Source of the DNA: Gammaproteobacteria bacterium | GTDB taxonomy: Bacteria; Pseudomonadota; Gammaproteobacteria; Natronospirales; REEB76 | Reading direction: 5' to 3' | Length of the DNA stretch: 58,444 nt | NCBI GenBank assembly: GCA_035279405.1 | Contig: DATEHU010000055.1 | Coordinates: forward strand, 1 to 58,444 | Part shown: positions 1 to 8,167 of the stretch, piece after piece | Layout of the letters: every line of letters starts with the position of its first letter | Position numbering within the stretch: the stretch's first letter is position 1 | Position numbers and translations under genes: made by a program | Notes under the pieces: model-generated | Told to the model about the DNA's origin: nothing | The model's input: only the letters and a program-made list of their open reading frames with translations | The model's database searches: none

Positions 1-431
1 CCCGACCTGCTTCGCAGGCTCTTCCCTGCGGGCGCTGCGCGCTCGGCGCAATCCACGGGGGCCTGAAGAGCAAGAGGCACTGGATGTCGATGCGTTGATT
101 CTTGTACCCGTAGCGCGAGCCGAGCACTGGACTGAGCAAGGCTAAGCCCGAAGGGGCGCGAACAGGATGTTCGCGCTCCCGCCGTCAGGCCAGGGATGGC
201 CTGTCGGCGGGACTCCGCAGCGAAGGAAGCGCGCAGGGCAGTCGCGGTTTCCGGCGACCCGCGCTCCGGGGGAATGGCTTTGGGCACTTTCGCCGAAACG
301 AAAGTGCCACGCCCGCGGGTGCGGGAACCCGCTCTGAAAAACACATGCGGCCTTCGGCCGCACAATTCCGCTCTGGATTCCGGCTTCCGCCGGAATGACG
401 AATGACGGCGGCTGCGGAGCAGCCGCACAAT
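1..431. repeat. mosaic of nested palindromes (no gene)
   Basis: No credible gene lies left of pmbA. At least five perfect hairpins follow one another: 156-176 (9-bp stem, loop GGA), 178-211 (outer 7-bp stem enclosing an inner 7-bp stem), 283-308 (10-bp stem), 346-362 (7-bp stem, loop TTC) and 377-396 (7-bp stem). The second carries the AGGGATGG core seen in repeats of many gammaproteobacterial genomes. The last has the GGATTCCGG...CCGGAATGACG form of a widespread REP-like element. The short reading frames here only follow the repeat. The pmbA stop codon lies immediately to the right, so the array may also act on pmbA transcript ends. Confidence 0.7.
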
Positions 432-1784
432 CTATTCCCCCGCTATCGTCATCTCTCCAACAAGTATAGATCCCGTCCGGATGCTGCCGCGCAAATCCAC
501 GTCGTTACCAATCGCGACCATGTTCTTGTACATGTCGCGCAGGTTTCCGGCGACTGTGATTTCCTCGACCGGGTAGGCAACCTCGCCGTTCTCGACCCAG
601 AAGCCCGCGGCGCCGCGCGAATAATCGCCGGTGACATGATTCACGCCCTGCCCCATGAGGTCCGTGACCACGAGGCCCGTGCCCATGTGCTTCAGCAGGC
701 CGGTGTAGTCCAGTGCGCCGGATTTGACGATGAGGTTGCGCACACCGCCGGCGTGGCCGGTGCTTGTGAGTTTGAGTTTGCGCGCCGCATAGCTGTCCAA
801 CAGATAGGTAGTCGCCACCCCGTGATCCACAATCTCGGCATCGCGCGTCGCTACGCCTTCGTTGTCGAAGGCCGCGCTCGCCAGCGCTTTCTCCAGATGC
901 GGCCGCTCGGAAAGTTGCACAAAATCGGGAAACACCTGCTGTCCAGCGGCTTTCAACAGGAACGACGCTTCGCGGTACTGGGCACCTCCGCGCATGGCGC
1001 CGAGAAAGTGACCGATCAGACCGCGCGCCACTTCTGGCGTAAACAGCACCGCGGCCCGGCGCGTTCCGAGTTTGCGCGCGCCGAGCCGCGCCACAGTGCG
1101 CTCCGCGGCCTTCACGCCCACCGCTTCCACGCTTTCCAGTTCCTGCGGATCGCGTGCGGTGCTGTACCAGTAATCGCGCTGCATGCCGCCGCTCTCACCG
1201 CCGATCACAACGCAGGTGAGACTGTGAGTGGTACTGGCATAACCCGCGAGAAATCCATGGCTGTTGCCGTACACGCGCAAGCCCTGATGTGTGGTCACGG
1301 TGGCGCCTTCGGAATTCCGGATGCGGGCATCGAAACCGCGTGCGGCCGCTTCGCAGCGCGCGGCAATTTCGATGGCCTGCTCGGGCGCCAAGTCCCAGGG
1401 ATGGCATAAATCCAGATCGGGGAAATCCTTCGCCATGAGTGACGCATCCGCGAGACCGGCGCAGTCGTCCTCCGCGGTATAACGTGCGATGCTGCACGCG
1501 GCGCGCACGGTTTCTTTAAGCGCCGACGGAGACAGATCCGAACTGCTCGCCGAGCCTTTGCGCTGGCCGAAATATACCGTTACGCCGATGCCGCGGTCGC
1601 GCTGGTACTCCAGGGTTTCGACTTCAGCCAGGCGCACCGTGAGCGTCAGTCCCGAGTCGACGCTGACACCGGCTTCCGCCTGGCTCGCGCCCTGTACACG
1701 CGCCTCGCCGAGCACCTGCTCGACGCAGGCGTCGAGCTGGTCGCGGGAATAGCCCGTAGTATCATGTTTGGCGCGTGCGTGCAT
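432..1784 (-). CDS. pmbA: PmbA/TldE, metalloprotease subunit
   Basis: A 450-residue protein, the usual PmbA length. In the family PmbA (TldE) pairs with TldD to form a cytoplasmic protease that degrades unfolded peptides, matures microcin B17 and affects CcdA stability. PmbA is the subunit lacking the HExxH zinc site, and none is visible here. Family stretches include RDRGIGVTVYFGQRKGSAS, GFLAGYASTTHSLTC and the C-terminal GNDVDLRGSIRTGSILVGEMTI. The open frame extends about 95 codons further upstream into darP, but the ATG at 1784 begins MHARAKHDTTGYSRDQL, which fits the family N-terminus. The partner tldD lies about 6.5 kb away, separated by purEK, a toxin-antitoxin pair and a protease. It is transcribed divergently from darP across 40 bp. 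Confidence 0.95.
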   Translation of the reverse strand: MHARAKHDTTGYSRDQLDACVEQVLGEARVQGASQAEAGVSVDSGLTLTVRLAEVETLEYQRDRGIGVTVYFGQRKGSASSSDLSPSALKETVRAACSIARYTAEDDCAGLADASLMAKDFPDLDLCHPWDLAPEQAIEIAARCEAAARGFDARIRNSEGATVTTHQGLRVYGNSHGFLAGYASTTHSLTCVVIGGESGGMQRDYWYSTARDPQELESVEAVGVKAAERTVARLGARKLGTRRAAVLFTPEVARGLIGHFLGAMRGGAQYREASFLLKAAGQQVFPDFVQLSERPHLEKALASAAFDNEGVATRDAEIVDHGVATTYLLDSYAARKLKLTSTGHAGGVRNLIVKSGALDYTGLLKHMGTGLVVTDLMGQGVNHVTGDYSRGAAGFWVENGEVAYPVEEITVAGNLRDMYKNMVAIGNDVDLRGSIRTGSILVGEMTIAGE

Positions 1785-1824
1785 CCCGGTTTCACTTCCA
1801 GACAAGGCTGCGTATTGTAAGCCC

Positions 1825-2319
1825 ATGAACCGCGAAGACGACATTCCGGAAGCGCTCAGCCGCTCGCAGTTGAAGCGCGAAGTCGAAGCGTTGCAGAAAC
1901 TCGGCGAGCAACTGGCCGAATTGCCGGAACAGCAGCTGGCCTCACTGTCGTTGCCGGAGAAATTGCACGACGCCGTGGTGCAGTCGCGCCGCATCACCAG
2001 CCATGGCGCGCTCAAGCGCCAGCGCCAGTACATCGGCCGGTTGATGCGTGACGTGGACGCGGCGCCCATCCGCGCCCGGCTCGAGGAACTGCGCGGCGCC
2101 GACCGGGTATCGCGCGCGCGCTTTCAGGATACCGAACGCTGGCGCGACCGCCTGTTGCAGGAGGGTGATGCCGCACTCGAGGAATTTCTGGCGCGCCATC
2201 CGCAGGCCGACCGCCCGCATCTGCGGCGTCTGCTGCGCGAGGCCGCACGGGACACAGCCGACGGCCGATCGCCGCAGCATGCACGCGAATTGTTCCGCTA
2301 TATCCACGGCTTGCGCTGA
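1825..2319 (+). CDS. darP: DarP/YjgA, ribosome-associated protein (DUF615)
   Basis: A 164-residue, highly charged helical protein matching the YjgA/DarP family, which associates with the large ribosomal subunit and promotes late 50S assembly (family knowledge). Recognisable segments are SRSQLKREVEALQKLGEQL, SHGALKRQRQYIGRLMR and the C-terminal DRPHLRRLLREA. The reading frame is open upstream to 1768, but the ATG at 1825 (MNREDDIPEAL) gives the standard acidic N-terminus. It diverges from pmbA, the usual neighbour of yjgA in proteobacteria. purE starts 44 bp downstream on the same strand. Confidence 0.93.
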   Translation: MNREDDIPEALSRSQLKREVEALQKLGEQLAELPEQQLASLSLPEKLHDAVVQSRRITSHGALKRQRQYIGRLMRDVDAAPIRARLEELRGADRVSRARFQDTERWRDRLLQEGDAALEEFLARHPQADRPHLRRLLREAARDTADGRSPQHARELFRYIHGLR

Positions 2320-2363
2320 ACCCGGCGGTTTATCCGGCCTCTGCTCGCGGGTAGAATAGCCCG

Positions 2364-2852
2364 ATGAAGCCACTCGTCGGCGTCATCATGGGCTCGCGCT
2401 CCGACTGGGAGACGCTGGAGCACAGCGCCAAAACCCTGGACGCGCTCGCCATTCCCTACGAAACCCGGGTGGTATCGGCGCACCGCACCCCGGATCTGCT
2501 GTTCGAATACGCCGCCTCCGCCGCCGGGCGCGGACTGGAAGTGATTATTGCCGGCGCCGGCGGCGCCGCGCACCTGCCGGGCATGACCGCCGCCAAGACT
2601 TCGCTGCCGGTACTGGGTGTGCCGGTGAAATCCAAAGCGCTCAAGGGCGTGGACTCGCTGCTCTCGATCGTGCAGATGCCGGCCGGCGTGCCGGTGGGCA
2701 CGCTCGCCATCGGCGAAGCCGGCGCGGTCAACGCTGCGCTCTTGGCCGCGGCGATTCTCGGCAACAAGCACGCCGAAATCCGGGAACGCCTGGATGCGTA
2801 CCGCCGGAAGCAAACCGAAGCGGTGCTCGCCAAACCGGATCCAACAAAATAA
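2364..2852 (+). CDS. purE: PurE, N5-carboxyaminoimidazole ribonucleotide mutase
   Basis: A 162-residue class I PurE. It moves the carboxyl group of N5-CAIR to carbon 4 to give CAIR in purine synthesis, acting after PurK. Diagnostic motifs are GSRSDW (residues 10-15), SAHRTPD (38-44) and [12 protein letters not shown] (63-74), which form the nucleotide-binding site and carry the catalytic His. The ATG at 2364 gives the expected N-terminus [10 protein letters not shown]. purK follows on the same strand, but 259 bp of palindromic repeats separate the two, so simple operon readthrough is uncertain. Confidence 0.97.
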   Translation: MKPLVGVIMGSRSDWETLEHSAKTLDALAIPYETRVVSAHRTPDLLFEYAASAAGRGLEVIIAGAGGAAHLPGMTAAKTSLPVLGVPVKSKALKGVDSLLSIVQMPAGVPVGTLAIGEAGAVNAALLAAAILGNKHAEIRERLDAYRRKQTEAVLAKPDPTK

Positions 2853-2920
2853 ATTCCACGCTCCGGCCTGCGCGCATGAGCGTCCATTGGAATCTCGCTA
2901 TGCACTTCAAACGGGCGATG

Positions 2921-3045
2921 GAATCCCTCCTTCCCCCCTTTGCCAAAGGGGGGAGCATGCTATCGATAGCGATTTTGGTCGCCGCTGCCGCCCTCTCTCC
3001 CCCCTTTGGCAAAGGGGGGAGCGCGCTTCGCGCGGGGGGATTTTT
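2921..3045. repeat. two family-B palindromes between purE and purK
   Basis: Two copies of a hairpin with a CCCCCCTTTG(C/G)CAAAGGGGGG core (about 2933-2952 and 2998-3017) lie between purE and purK. The second is followed by a GCGCGC hairpin and a closing GGGGGGATT arm. The whole is a nested dyad also found at about 17.47, 25.08, 51.90 and 54.07 kb. Strong hairpins here could attenuate readthrough into purK. The PurK reading frame is open through the array, but the encoded sequence is low-complexity repeat. Confidence 0.75.
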
Positions 3046-3111
3046 CAGCGGCCATACTTACTGCGGGGTGTCACTCGCCGTTGCATCGGCATCGAATCGC
3101 TTAAAGTGCGC

Positions 3112-4227
3112 ATGAATCCGCAGAACACCACGGCAACCGCCGTCAAAACCATCGGCATCGTGGGCGCCGGCCAACTCGGGCGCATGCTGGCGCTCGCAGG
3201 TTACCCGCTCGGATTGAAGTTCATCTTTCTCGACAAGACTCCGGACGCCCCCGGCGCGCAGGTAGGCGAAATTATTCTCGGCGAATTCAGCGACGCGCAG
3301 AAAATCGCAGCACTCGCCGCGCGTGTGGACCTGCTCACCTACGATGTGGAAAACGTGCCGGTGGCGGCGCTTGCCGGGCTGCCGAAGGACAAGCCGTTCC
3401 TGCCACCGGTGGCGGCGCTCTCCGCCGGCCAGGACCGGCTCTCGGAAAAACAACTGTTCGGCCAACTGAAAATCCCCACGCCGAAGTACCGCAGCGTGGA
3501 CAGCATGGCCGATCTCGAAGAGGCCATGCATGCCATCGGTTATCCCGCGGTACTCAAGACCCGGCGCCTCGGTTACGACGGCCGCGGCCAGCGTTTCATC
3601 CGCAGCCCGGCGGAACTCGGCAGCGCCTTCAACGCACTCGGCGGCGTGCCGTTGATCCTGGAGGAGTTCATCGAGTTCGAGCGCGAGGTGTCCCTTATCG
3701 GCGTGCGCAACCGCCACGGGGATTTGCGCTTTTACCCGTTGACCGAAAACCGCCACCGCGACGGCATTCTGCGCCTGTCGCTCGCGCCTTACCCGGACCG
3801 CAAGCTGCAAACGCGTGCGCAACTCTATCTCCGGCGCATCCTGCAGCACTTCGATTACGCCGGTGTACTTACCGTGGAGTTCTTCGTGAAAAACGGCCGG
3901 CTAATGGCCAACGAAACCGCGCCGCGCGTGCATAATTCCGGCCACTGGACCATCGAGGGCGCGGTGACCAGCCAGTTCGAAAACCACGTGCGTGCGATCG
4001 TCGGCCTGCCGCTGGGTGACACTTCCGCCAGCGGTTATTCAGCGATGGTGAATTTCATCGGCGCGCTGCCGCCGCTTAAGGAAGTGCTCAACATTCCCGG
4101 CGCGCATTATCACGACTACGGCAAGGAAGCCCGCCCCAACCGCAAGCTCGGTCACGCCACGCTGGTGTGTCAAAGCCGCAAGCAACTGCTGGCGCGCTTG
4201 AAAAATTTCCCCGGCCTTGATCAGTAA
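3112..4227 (+). CDS. purK: PurK, N5-carboxyaminoimidazole ribonucleotide synthase
   Basis: A 371-residue ATP-grasp enzyme that uses ATP and bicarbonate to turn AIR into N5-CAIR, the substrate of PurE. The N-terminal preATP-grasp motif GIVGAGQLGRMLA, the ATP-grasp stretch YPAVLKTRRLGYDGRGQ, the EEFIEFEREVSLI segment and NETAPRVHNSGHWT near the active site are all present. The frame runs 106 codons further upstream through repeats, but the ATG at 3112 gives the normal N-terminus. The last ~31 codons are odd: their DNA is repeated at 5794-5888, with 37 identical bases followed by a diverged remainder. This end may therefore be acquired rather than original. The encoded tail (LKNFPGLDQ) still fits the family, so the enzyme looks intact. 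Confidence 0.96.
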   Translation: MNPQNTTATAVKTIGIVGAGQLGRMLALAGYPLGLKFIFLDKTPDAPGAQVGEIILGEFSDAQKIAALAARVDLLTYDVENVPVAALAGLPKDKPFLPPVAALSAGQDRLSEKQLFGQLKIPTPKYRSVDSMADLEEAMHAIGYPAVLKTRRLGYDGRGQRFIRSPAELGSAFNALGGVPLILEEFIEFEREVSLIGVRNRHGDLRFYPLTENRHRDGILRLSLAPYPDRKLQTRAQLYLRRILQHFDYAGVLTVEFFVKNGRLMANETAPRVHNSGHWTIEGAVTSQFENHVRAIVGLPLGDTSASGYSAMVNFIGALPPLKEVLNIPGAHYHDYGKEARPNRKLGHATLVCQSRKQLLARLKNFPGLDQ

Positions 4228-4263
4228 CCCTGCCGTAACGTAATCACCGCCCTCCCTGTCTCA

Positions 4264-4291
4264 TTGATGAAGTTTATTATGCTAAGATTAT
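4264..4291 (+). promoter_or_regulatory. possible sigma-70 promoter of the AbiE-like pair
   Basis: The 80 bp between purK and the toxin gene is noticeably AT-rich. TTGATG at 4264-4269 could be a -35 box and GATTAT at 4286-4291 a -10 box, 16 bp apart and about 16 bp before the ATG at 4308. No clear inverted-repeat operator was seen. The match is moderate only. Confidence 0.3.
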
Positions 4292-4307
4292 TGGCATTAC
4301 AGACTTC

Positions 4308-5090
4308 ATGCGAAATCCTGCCGTGGACAATTTGCGTGAGCAGTTTCTGGAACGTCTGACCCGCGAGATCTTCCACAAACGGGGCAGCGGTTTTGTGCTG
4401 AAAGGCGGCGGGGCGCTGCGCGCATTGTTCGGCGAGCAGCGGCTCACCAAAGACATTGACTTGGATTTCATCAACCCAAATCGCAGCGCCGATTCCCTGC
4501 ATCACAGCATCGCACACGCCATCGAGGGAGCGGCACGCGGTCTGCCGTTCCGCAATCTCACAATTTCCGCACCTGGCAAGGCTGAAGCCAGCCCGCGCTG
4601 GAAAGTGAATTTCGAGGATGCCGACGGTCGCCGCCAACATGTTGAAATCGAGGTTTCGCGTGATTCCGCGCGGGCCGTGCCGGGTGCCGTTGTGCAGCAC
4701 CCGTTTACGCCGCGCGCGGCAAAAGGCATCGCACGATTCTGGGTGGATATTTACGATGAACCCGCGCTGATTGCCGGCAAGTTGGCCGCCCTGCTCGGCC
4801 GCAGCGTGCCACGCGACGTTTACGACCTTGATCTGCTCCATCACACTGACAAGCAGCCCTCAGCCGAACAGGTGACTTGGGCCGTGAAACGCGCCAAATT
4901 GGAAGGCACGAATCCTGTCACCGTGTTGCGCGCCCACCTTGAGGGCTTGACTTGGCCGCGCTTTATGTCGGAGTTACGCGACGCGCTTCCTCCTGAGGTG
5001 GCCACACGCCTCGACGAAACCGAATGGACCGCCTTGAAGCAGCGTGTGCGGGAATACGCAGAAAGGCAGTTACGCAGACTCCCGCCATGA
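4308..5090 (+). CDS. AbiEii-like nucleotidyltransferase toxin
   Basis: A 260-residue protein of the AbiEii/AbiGii (MenA-like) nucleotidyltransferase family, toxins of type IV toxin-antitoxin or abortive-infection systems. The polymerase-beta-like signature is clear: KGGGALRALFG (about residues 25-35) followed by RLTKDIDLDF with the paired acidic residues. Downstream are FWVDIYDEPALIAGKLAAL and SVPRDVYDLDLL, the basic/acidic motifs typical of the family. Family members transfer nucleotides to tRNA acceptor ends; the target here is unknown. It ends in an ATGA overlap with the AbiEi-like gene, so the two are translationally coupled. The toxin gene comes first, the reverse of classical abiEi-abiEii. 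The pair lies between two copies of the purK 3' end. Confidence 0.87.
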   Translation: MRNPAVDNLREQFLERLTREIFHKRGSGFVLKGGGALRALFGEQRLTKDIDLDFINPNRSADSLHHSIAHAIEGAARGLPFRNLTISAPGKAEASPRWKVNFEDADGRRQHVEIEVSRDSARAVPGAVVQHPFTPRAAKGIARFWVDIYDEPALIAGKLAALLGRSVPRDVYDLDLLHHTDKQPSAEQVTWAVKRAKLEGTNPVTVLRAHLEGLTWPRFMSELRDALPPEVATRLDETEWTALKQRVREYAERQLRRLPP

Positions 5091-5755
5091 AAGATTGGCG
5101 CGCCATTCTTGAGGAGCACCTGGCCGCCGCGGATGCGCCTGCGGTACTGAACCGCGCGTTGCTGGCGCGCTTCGCGCGCACCGCGAAGGGCTGCCCGGTC
5201 GCACCCAGCAGTCTCAGTTACTGGCTCAAAACCGGCAAAGCCCGCGGTAAATTGCAAGCCGTGCAGCGTGGCTTGTTCCTGAACCGCTGGCGTCGCCCCG
5301 CTGGCACACTGGCGGACGCGGCATTCTGGTTGCGCACCGATGCCGTGGTGTCACTCAACACCGTGCTGGGCGATGCCGGAGTACTCAACAATCCATCCCA
5401 TACCGTCACTGCCGTGGTGCCGCTGGATCGGGGAGCGCCGCCGCCGCGTCTCGGCCGGCAGCGCACCCGGGCTGGCAGCCTGCATTTCTTCGGCCTGCCG
5501 CGCCGCATTCTCGAAGCCGGTGCAGCCGCAGACCGGCTCAGCCGTGCGGAACAGTACGACCATCCGCGCGCCACGCCGGAAAAAGCCTTGTTCGACTGGC
5601 TATATCTCGCGGCCAGCCCGCGCAGTCATCGCACCTGGCCGCCGCATGCAGACATGGATATGGAATTATTGAACCTACAACGTCTACGCCGACTCGCCAA
5701 GGCCGCCGACATGAAACACGTACTGCAAACCTGGCTACAGGATTTGCCTGAGTAG
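5087..5755 (+). CDS. AbiEi-like antitoxin / winged-helix regulator
   Basis: A 222-residue protein starting at the ATG at 5087, which overlaps the toxin stop codon by four bases. The N-terminal half has the AbiEi-type layout: a winged-helix segment (SLSYWLKTGKARGKLQAVQR) followed by GLFLNRWRRP, DAVVSLNTVLGDAGVLNN and the PEKALFDWLYLA motif common in these antitoxins. AbiEi proteins repress their own operon and neutralise the partner nucleotidyltransferase without stable binding (known for the family). An in-frame start at 5024 lies inside the toxin gene and is less likely. The order toxin-then-antitoxin is unusual. The stop is followed within 15 bp by the duplicated purK tail. Confidence 0.78.
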   Translation: MKDWRAILEEHLAAADAPAVLNRALLARFARTAKGCPVAPSSLSYWLKTGKARGKLQAVQRGLFLNRWRRPAGTLADAAFWLRTDAVVSLNTVLGDAGVLNNPSHTVTAVVPLDRGAPPPRLGRQRTRAGSLHFFGLPRRILEAGAAADRLSRAEQYDHPRATPEKALFDWLYLAASPRSHRTWPPHADMDMELLNLQRLRRLAKAADMKHVLQTWLQDLPE

Positions 5756-5768
5756 CCTGCACTCCAAC

Positions 5769-5888
5769 ATGATGATTCAATACGGCCTCGCGTGCCCCAA
5801 CCGCAAGCTCGGTCACGCCACGCTGGTGTGCAAGTCACGCAAGGAAGTTCTCAAACGCCTGAAGAATTCTCCCGGCCTGGACACATAA
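5769..5888 (+). pseudogene. displaced second copy of the purK 3' end
   Basis: After two in-frame ATGs (5769, 5772) this 39-codon frame reads YGLACPNRKLGHATLVCKS then RKEVLKRLKNSPGLDT and stops. The intact PurK ends YGKEARPNRKLGHATLVCQS then RKQLLARLKNFPGLDQ. At DNA level 5794-5830 is identical to 4133-4169 (37 bp); beyond that the two diverge but remain homologous to the stop codon. It cannot make a functional PurK. It is read as the tail left behind, or brought in, when the toxin-antitoxin module was placed at the end of purK. Confidence 0.85.
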
Positions 5889-5922
5889 AAAAGCCCCTTG
5901 CCGGATGGCCGGCAAGGGGCTT
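5887..5922 (-). terminator. rho-independent terminator of the sedolisin gene
   Basis: A perfect 14-bp stem (5891-5904 with 5909-5922, loop ATGG) is followed on the minus strand by six T residues (5892 to 5887). It sits 18 bp beyond the stop of the sedolisin gene. In the plus direction it lies directly after the duplicated purK tail but has only a broken T-run, so it would terminate more weakly from that side. Confidence 0.85.
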
Positions 5923-5940
5923 GTTGAACTGAACTCGAAA

Positions 5941-7923
5941 TCAGTGCCCGCCGTGCTGGCGCGAGTTCAGGAACACGTAAGTCAGCGCCAGGTTGGTGGC
6001 ATTGAGCGTGCCGATGCCCGCACCGTTGTCATAGCCGGGGATGCCCTGGTAGAACCAGTTATCACCGGCGGTGATGTCATTGAACCCCGTGTACTTGCCG
6101 TAGCCGAACACCGATTGCAGCGTGTAGATCACCGGATTCAGCAAGCCGACGCGTCCACCGGAAGCCTGATTCACCAGCGCGGTGATGCCGTTCAATTGCG
6201 GCGCCACGAAGCTGGTGCCGCCGAAAAACGTCGCCGCACAACCGGGATTGGCGGGCTCCGGAAAGTCCGTGCAGTCCACCAGTACGTAGCCGGTCTGCGG
6301 ATCGGCATTCAGTGACAGGTCCGGCAGATTGCGGCCGACGAAGCCCGCCGGCAGCGTCAGCAGGGTCTGCGGCGGCGTGCCGGTCAAACCGAGTGCCGCA
6401 CAGGCTCCGGCGGTGTTGCAGGTCAGGCTCTGGCCGGGTTGGGTCTGGGTGATGCCGGACGTGAATTGCTGGTAATACGGCAGCGGCCAGAAGGAGCTGA
6501 CACCGCCGCCTCCGCCGCCAAACTCGATGCCACAACTGACTGGATCCAGGCCCAGTGCGATGCACAACGGATCGAGGTAATCCCAGCCCCACACTTGTTC
6601 GCTCGCGATATTGATATTGAGCGTGGAGCCATCCGGCAAACCATACTGTTGCAAGCCCTGCATGGTGGTGCCGCCTGCAGCCGTGATGTACGGGTCCGAG
6701 GCCGGATAGTCCACGCTCAGTTGCGGGTTGAAGTAAGGTACCGGCAAGCTGCGGTTTACGTCGTAGGCCCCGGAATCGCCCGCGGCGGTAAATACCGATT
6801 GGCCCTGGGCCGCGGCTTCCATCAGCGCCTGGTCTATGGCAAGCATCTGGCCGGTAAAGTCCACGCCGCCGTTGGCGGCGGCGAAATAGAACTCTTCCGG
6901 CAAGCCCCAACTGATGGACACGGTGTCCGCCGCATTTTCCGAAGCGGCGGTGTAGAAAAGATCAATGAAGCCGTCGTTGGTGTTGGGCGCGATGTACACC
7001 CGGACCTTGGCCTGCGGCGCCAAGCCACCGGACTGCTCCACGTCCAGTGACGTCTCGTCATCGCCGACGCCGGTCGCCACGGGTATGCCGCCGTCCACAG
7101 GAACCTTGGTGATGCGGTTCGCCTTTACCTTGAGACCAATATCCTGCCAATAGGCGTAAGCATCGGCTTCGCTGAAATTGGCCAAGGTCATGATGCCCAC
7201 GGTTTGGCCCTGGCCTTTGATGCCGGCCTGATACAGCGGATTGACCTGGTAGAAGTTCGCCACATCGCCGACCGTGTATTCGCCGGGTATACCCGTAGCC
7301 GTGCTGTTCTGCGGCCAGGTCATTGCCGGGTACTTGCCCGCCGGCTGGCCCGGAACGCCGACCGCCGGCAGCATCCGCAGGTTCATCGGACGAAACCGGC
7401 CGGACTGGCTGTCGAGTCCCGGCACGGCAAGCACCAGCTGGGCGAAGCTGCCGGGCATGCTGAACTTGGCAGCGGGCCGGTGAAACCGCCGGCCGTTCTT
7501 CGTGTAGTCACGCAACTCGGTGGAGAACGCGGCGTTCAACTGCGCTGCGGTACCCGTCACCGTGATGTCCAGATTGTCCGCGTAGATTTTATTTATGGTG
7601 ATGCCGAAGGATTCCAGATAGCGCACGAACTGGCGAATCTCCTGGTTCGAGGGCGCAAACCGCTGACGGAACTGGCCCACCGTCAGAAAACGGTGGTAAT
7701 TCCGGTCGCCGGGCGTGAGCGCCGCCTGCACGTAGTTCGCCAGTCCCTGAGGATCGGTGACATTCAGAATGATGGAGGTGGTGATGAGTTGCGAGGTGTC
7801 CGTGGGCCCGGCATCCAGAGGCCCCGCTGCGGGTGGCGCCGCGTTTGCCGAAAAGCAAACGCCCGCCGCCAGAGCCAACAAGACCGAACCGGCTGCCCGA
7901 ACCAATCTGTTCTTGGAAAACAT
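5941..7923 (-). CDS. sedolisin (S53) serine-carboxyl protease, secreted preproenzyme
   Basis: A 660-residue protein with a signal peptide (MFSKNRLVRAAGSVLLALAAG, cut near SANA), a pro-kumamolisin activation domain (about residues 35-180: DRNYHRFLTVGQFRQRF, TVTGTAAQLNAAFST) and an S53 catalytic domain. The serine-carboxyl residues fit ETSLD (Glu290, Asp294), AAGDSG (Asp383) and GGTSFVAP (Ser571). A C-terminal NDITAGDNW...DNGAGIGTLN stretch matches the calcium site. S53 enzymes are acid-active endopeptidases. The ATG at 7923 is preceded by AGGGG at good spacing; a longer frame to 7962 lacks this. The gene stands alone between the purK tail and tldD, with a terminator behind it, and interrupts a core-gene neighbourhood, so it may be acquired. 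Confidence 0.93.
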   Translation of the reverse strand: MFSKNRLVRAAGSVLLALAAGVCFSANAAPPAAGPLDAGPTDTSQLITTSIILNVTDPQGLANYVQAALTPGDRNYHRFLTVGQFRQRFAPSNQEIRQFVRYLESFGITINKIYADNLDITVTGTAAQLNAAFSTELRDYTKNGRRFHRPAAKFSMPGSFAQLVLAVPGLDSQSGRFRPMNLRMLPAVGVPGQPAGKYPAMTWPQNSTATGIPGEYTVGDVANFYQVNPLYQAGIKGQGQTVGIMTLANFSEADAYAYWQDIGLKVKANRITKVPVDGGIPVATGVGDDETSLDVEQSGGLAPQAKVRVYIAPNTNDGFIDLFYTAASENAADTVSISWGLPEEFYFAAANGGVDFTGQMLAIDQALMEAAAQGQSVFTAAGDSGAYDVNRSLPVPYFNPQLSVDYPASDPYITAAGGTTMQGLQQYGLPDGSTLNINIASEQVWGWDYLDPLCIALGLDPVSCGIEFGGGGGGVSSFWPLPYYQQFTSGITQTQPGQSLTCNTAGACAALGLTGTPPQTLLTLPAGFVGRNLPDLSLNADPQTGYVLVDCTDFPEPANPGCAATFFGGTSFVAPQLNGITALVNQASGGRVGLLNPVIYTLQSVFGYGKYTGFNDITAGDNWFYQGIPGYDNGAGIGTLNATNLALTYVFLNSRQHGGH

Positions 7924-8115
7924 GTGTTTACCCCTGGAAAGTGAAAGCCGCCTCAATTGCACGCGGCAACCCGCAGTGCAATCACGACATTATTGATTTT
8001 CTGTGCCCTCACTCCGTGAGGAAGAGAGGAACAGGCCGCGACGTCAATGCCCGGGTACGCACGCTCCACGCCGGCCAGGATCAGCTGTTGAACGCGCGTT
8101 CCGGGTGTGTTGTTA

Positions 8116-8143
8116 GGTTTAGCAGATAAACGGAATTTTTCAA
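8116..8143 (-). promoter_or_regulatory. possible promoter of the sedolisin gene
   Basis: Reading on the minus strand, TTGAAA (8143-8138) and TAAACC (8121-8116) are separated by 16 bp in an AT-rich patch. This would give a leader of roughly 190 nt before the ATG at 7923. The -10 match is imperfect. Confidence 0.3.
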
Positions 8144-8167
8144 TATGAGGGAACCTCTTATTTATAC

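Noticed and set aside
4133-5830. 37-bp direct repeats as attachment sites of a site-specific integrase
   Set aside because: No recombinase gene lies between them, and homology continues past the identical part as a diverged gene tail, so recombination within homologous purK sequence explains it better.
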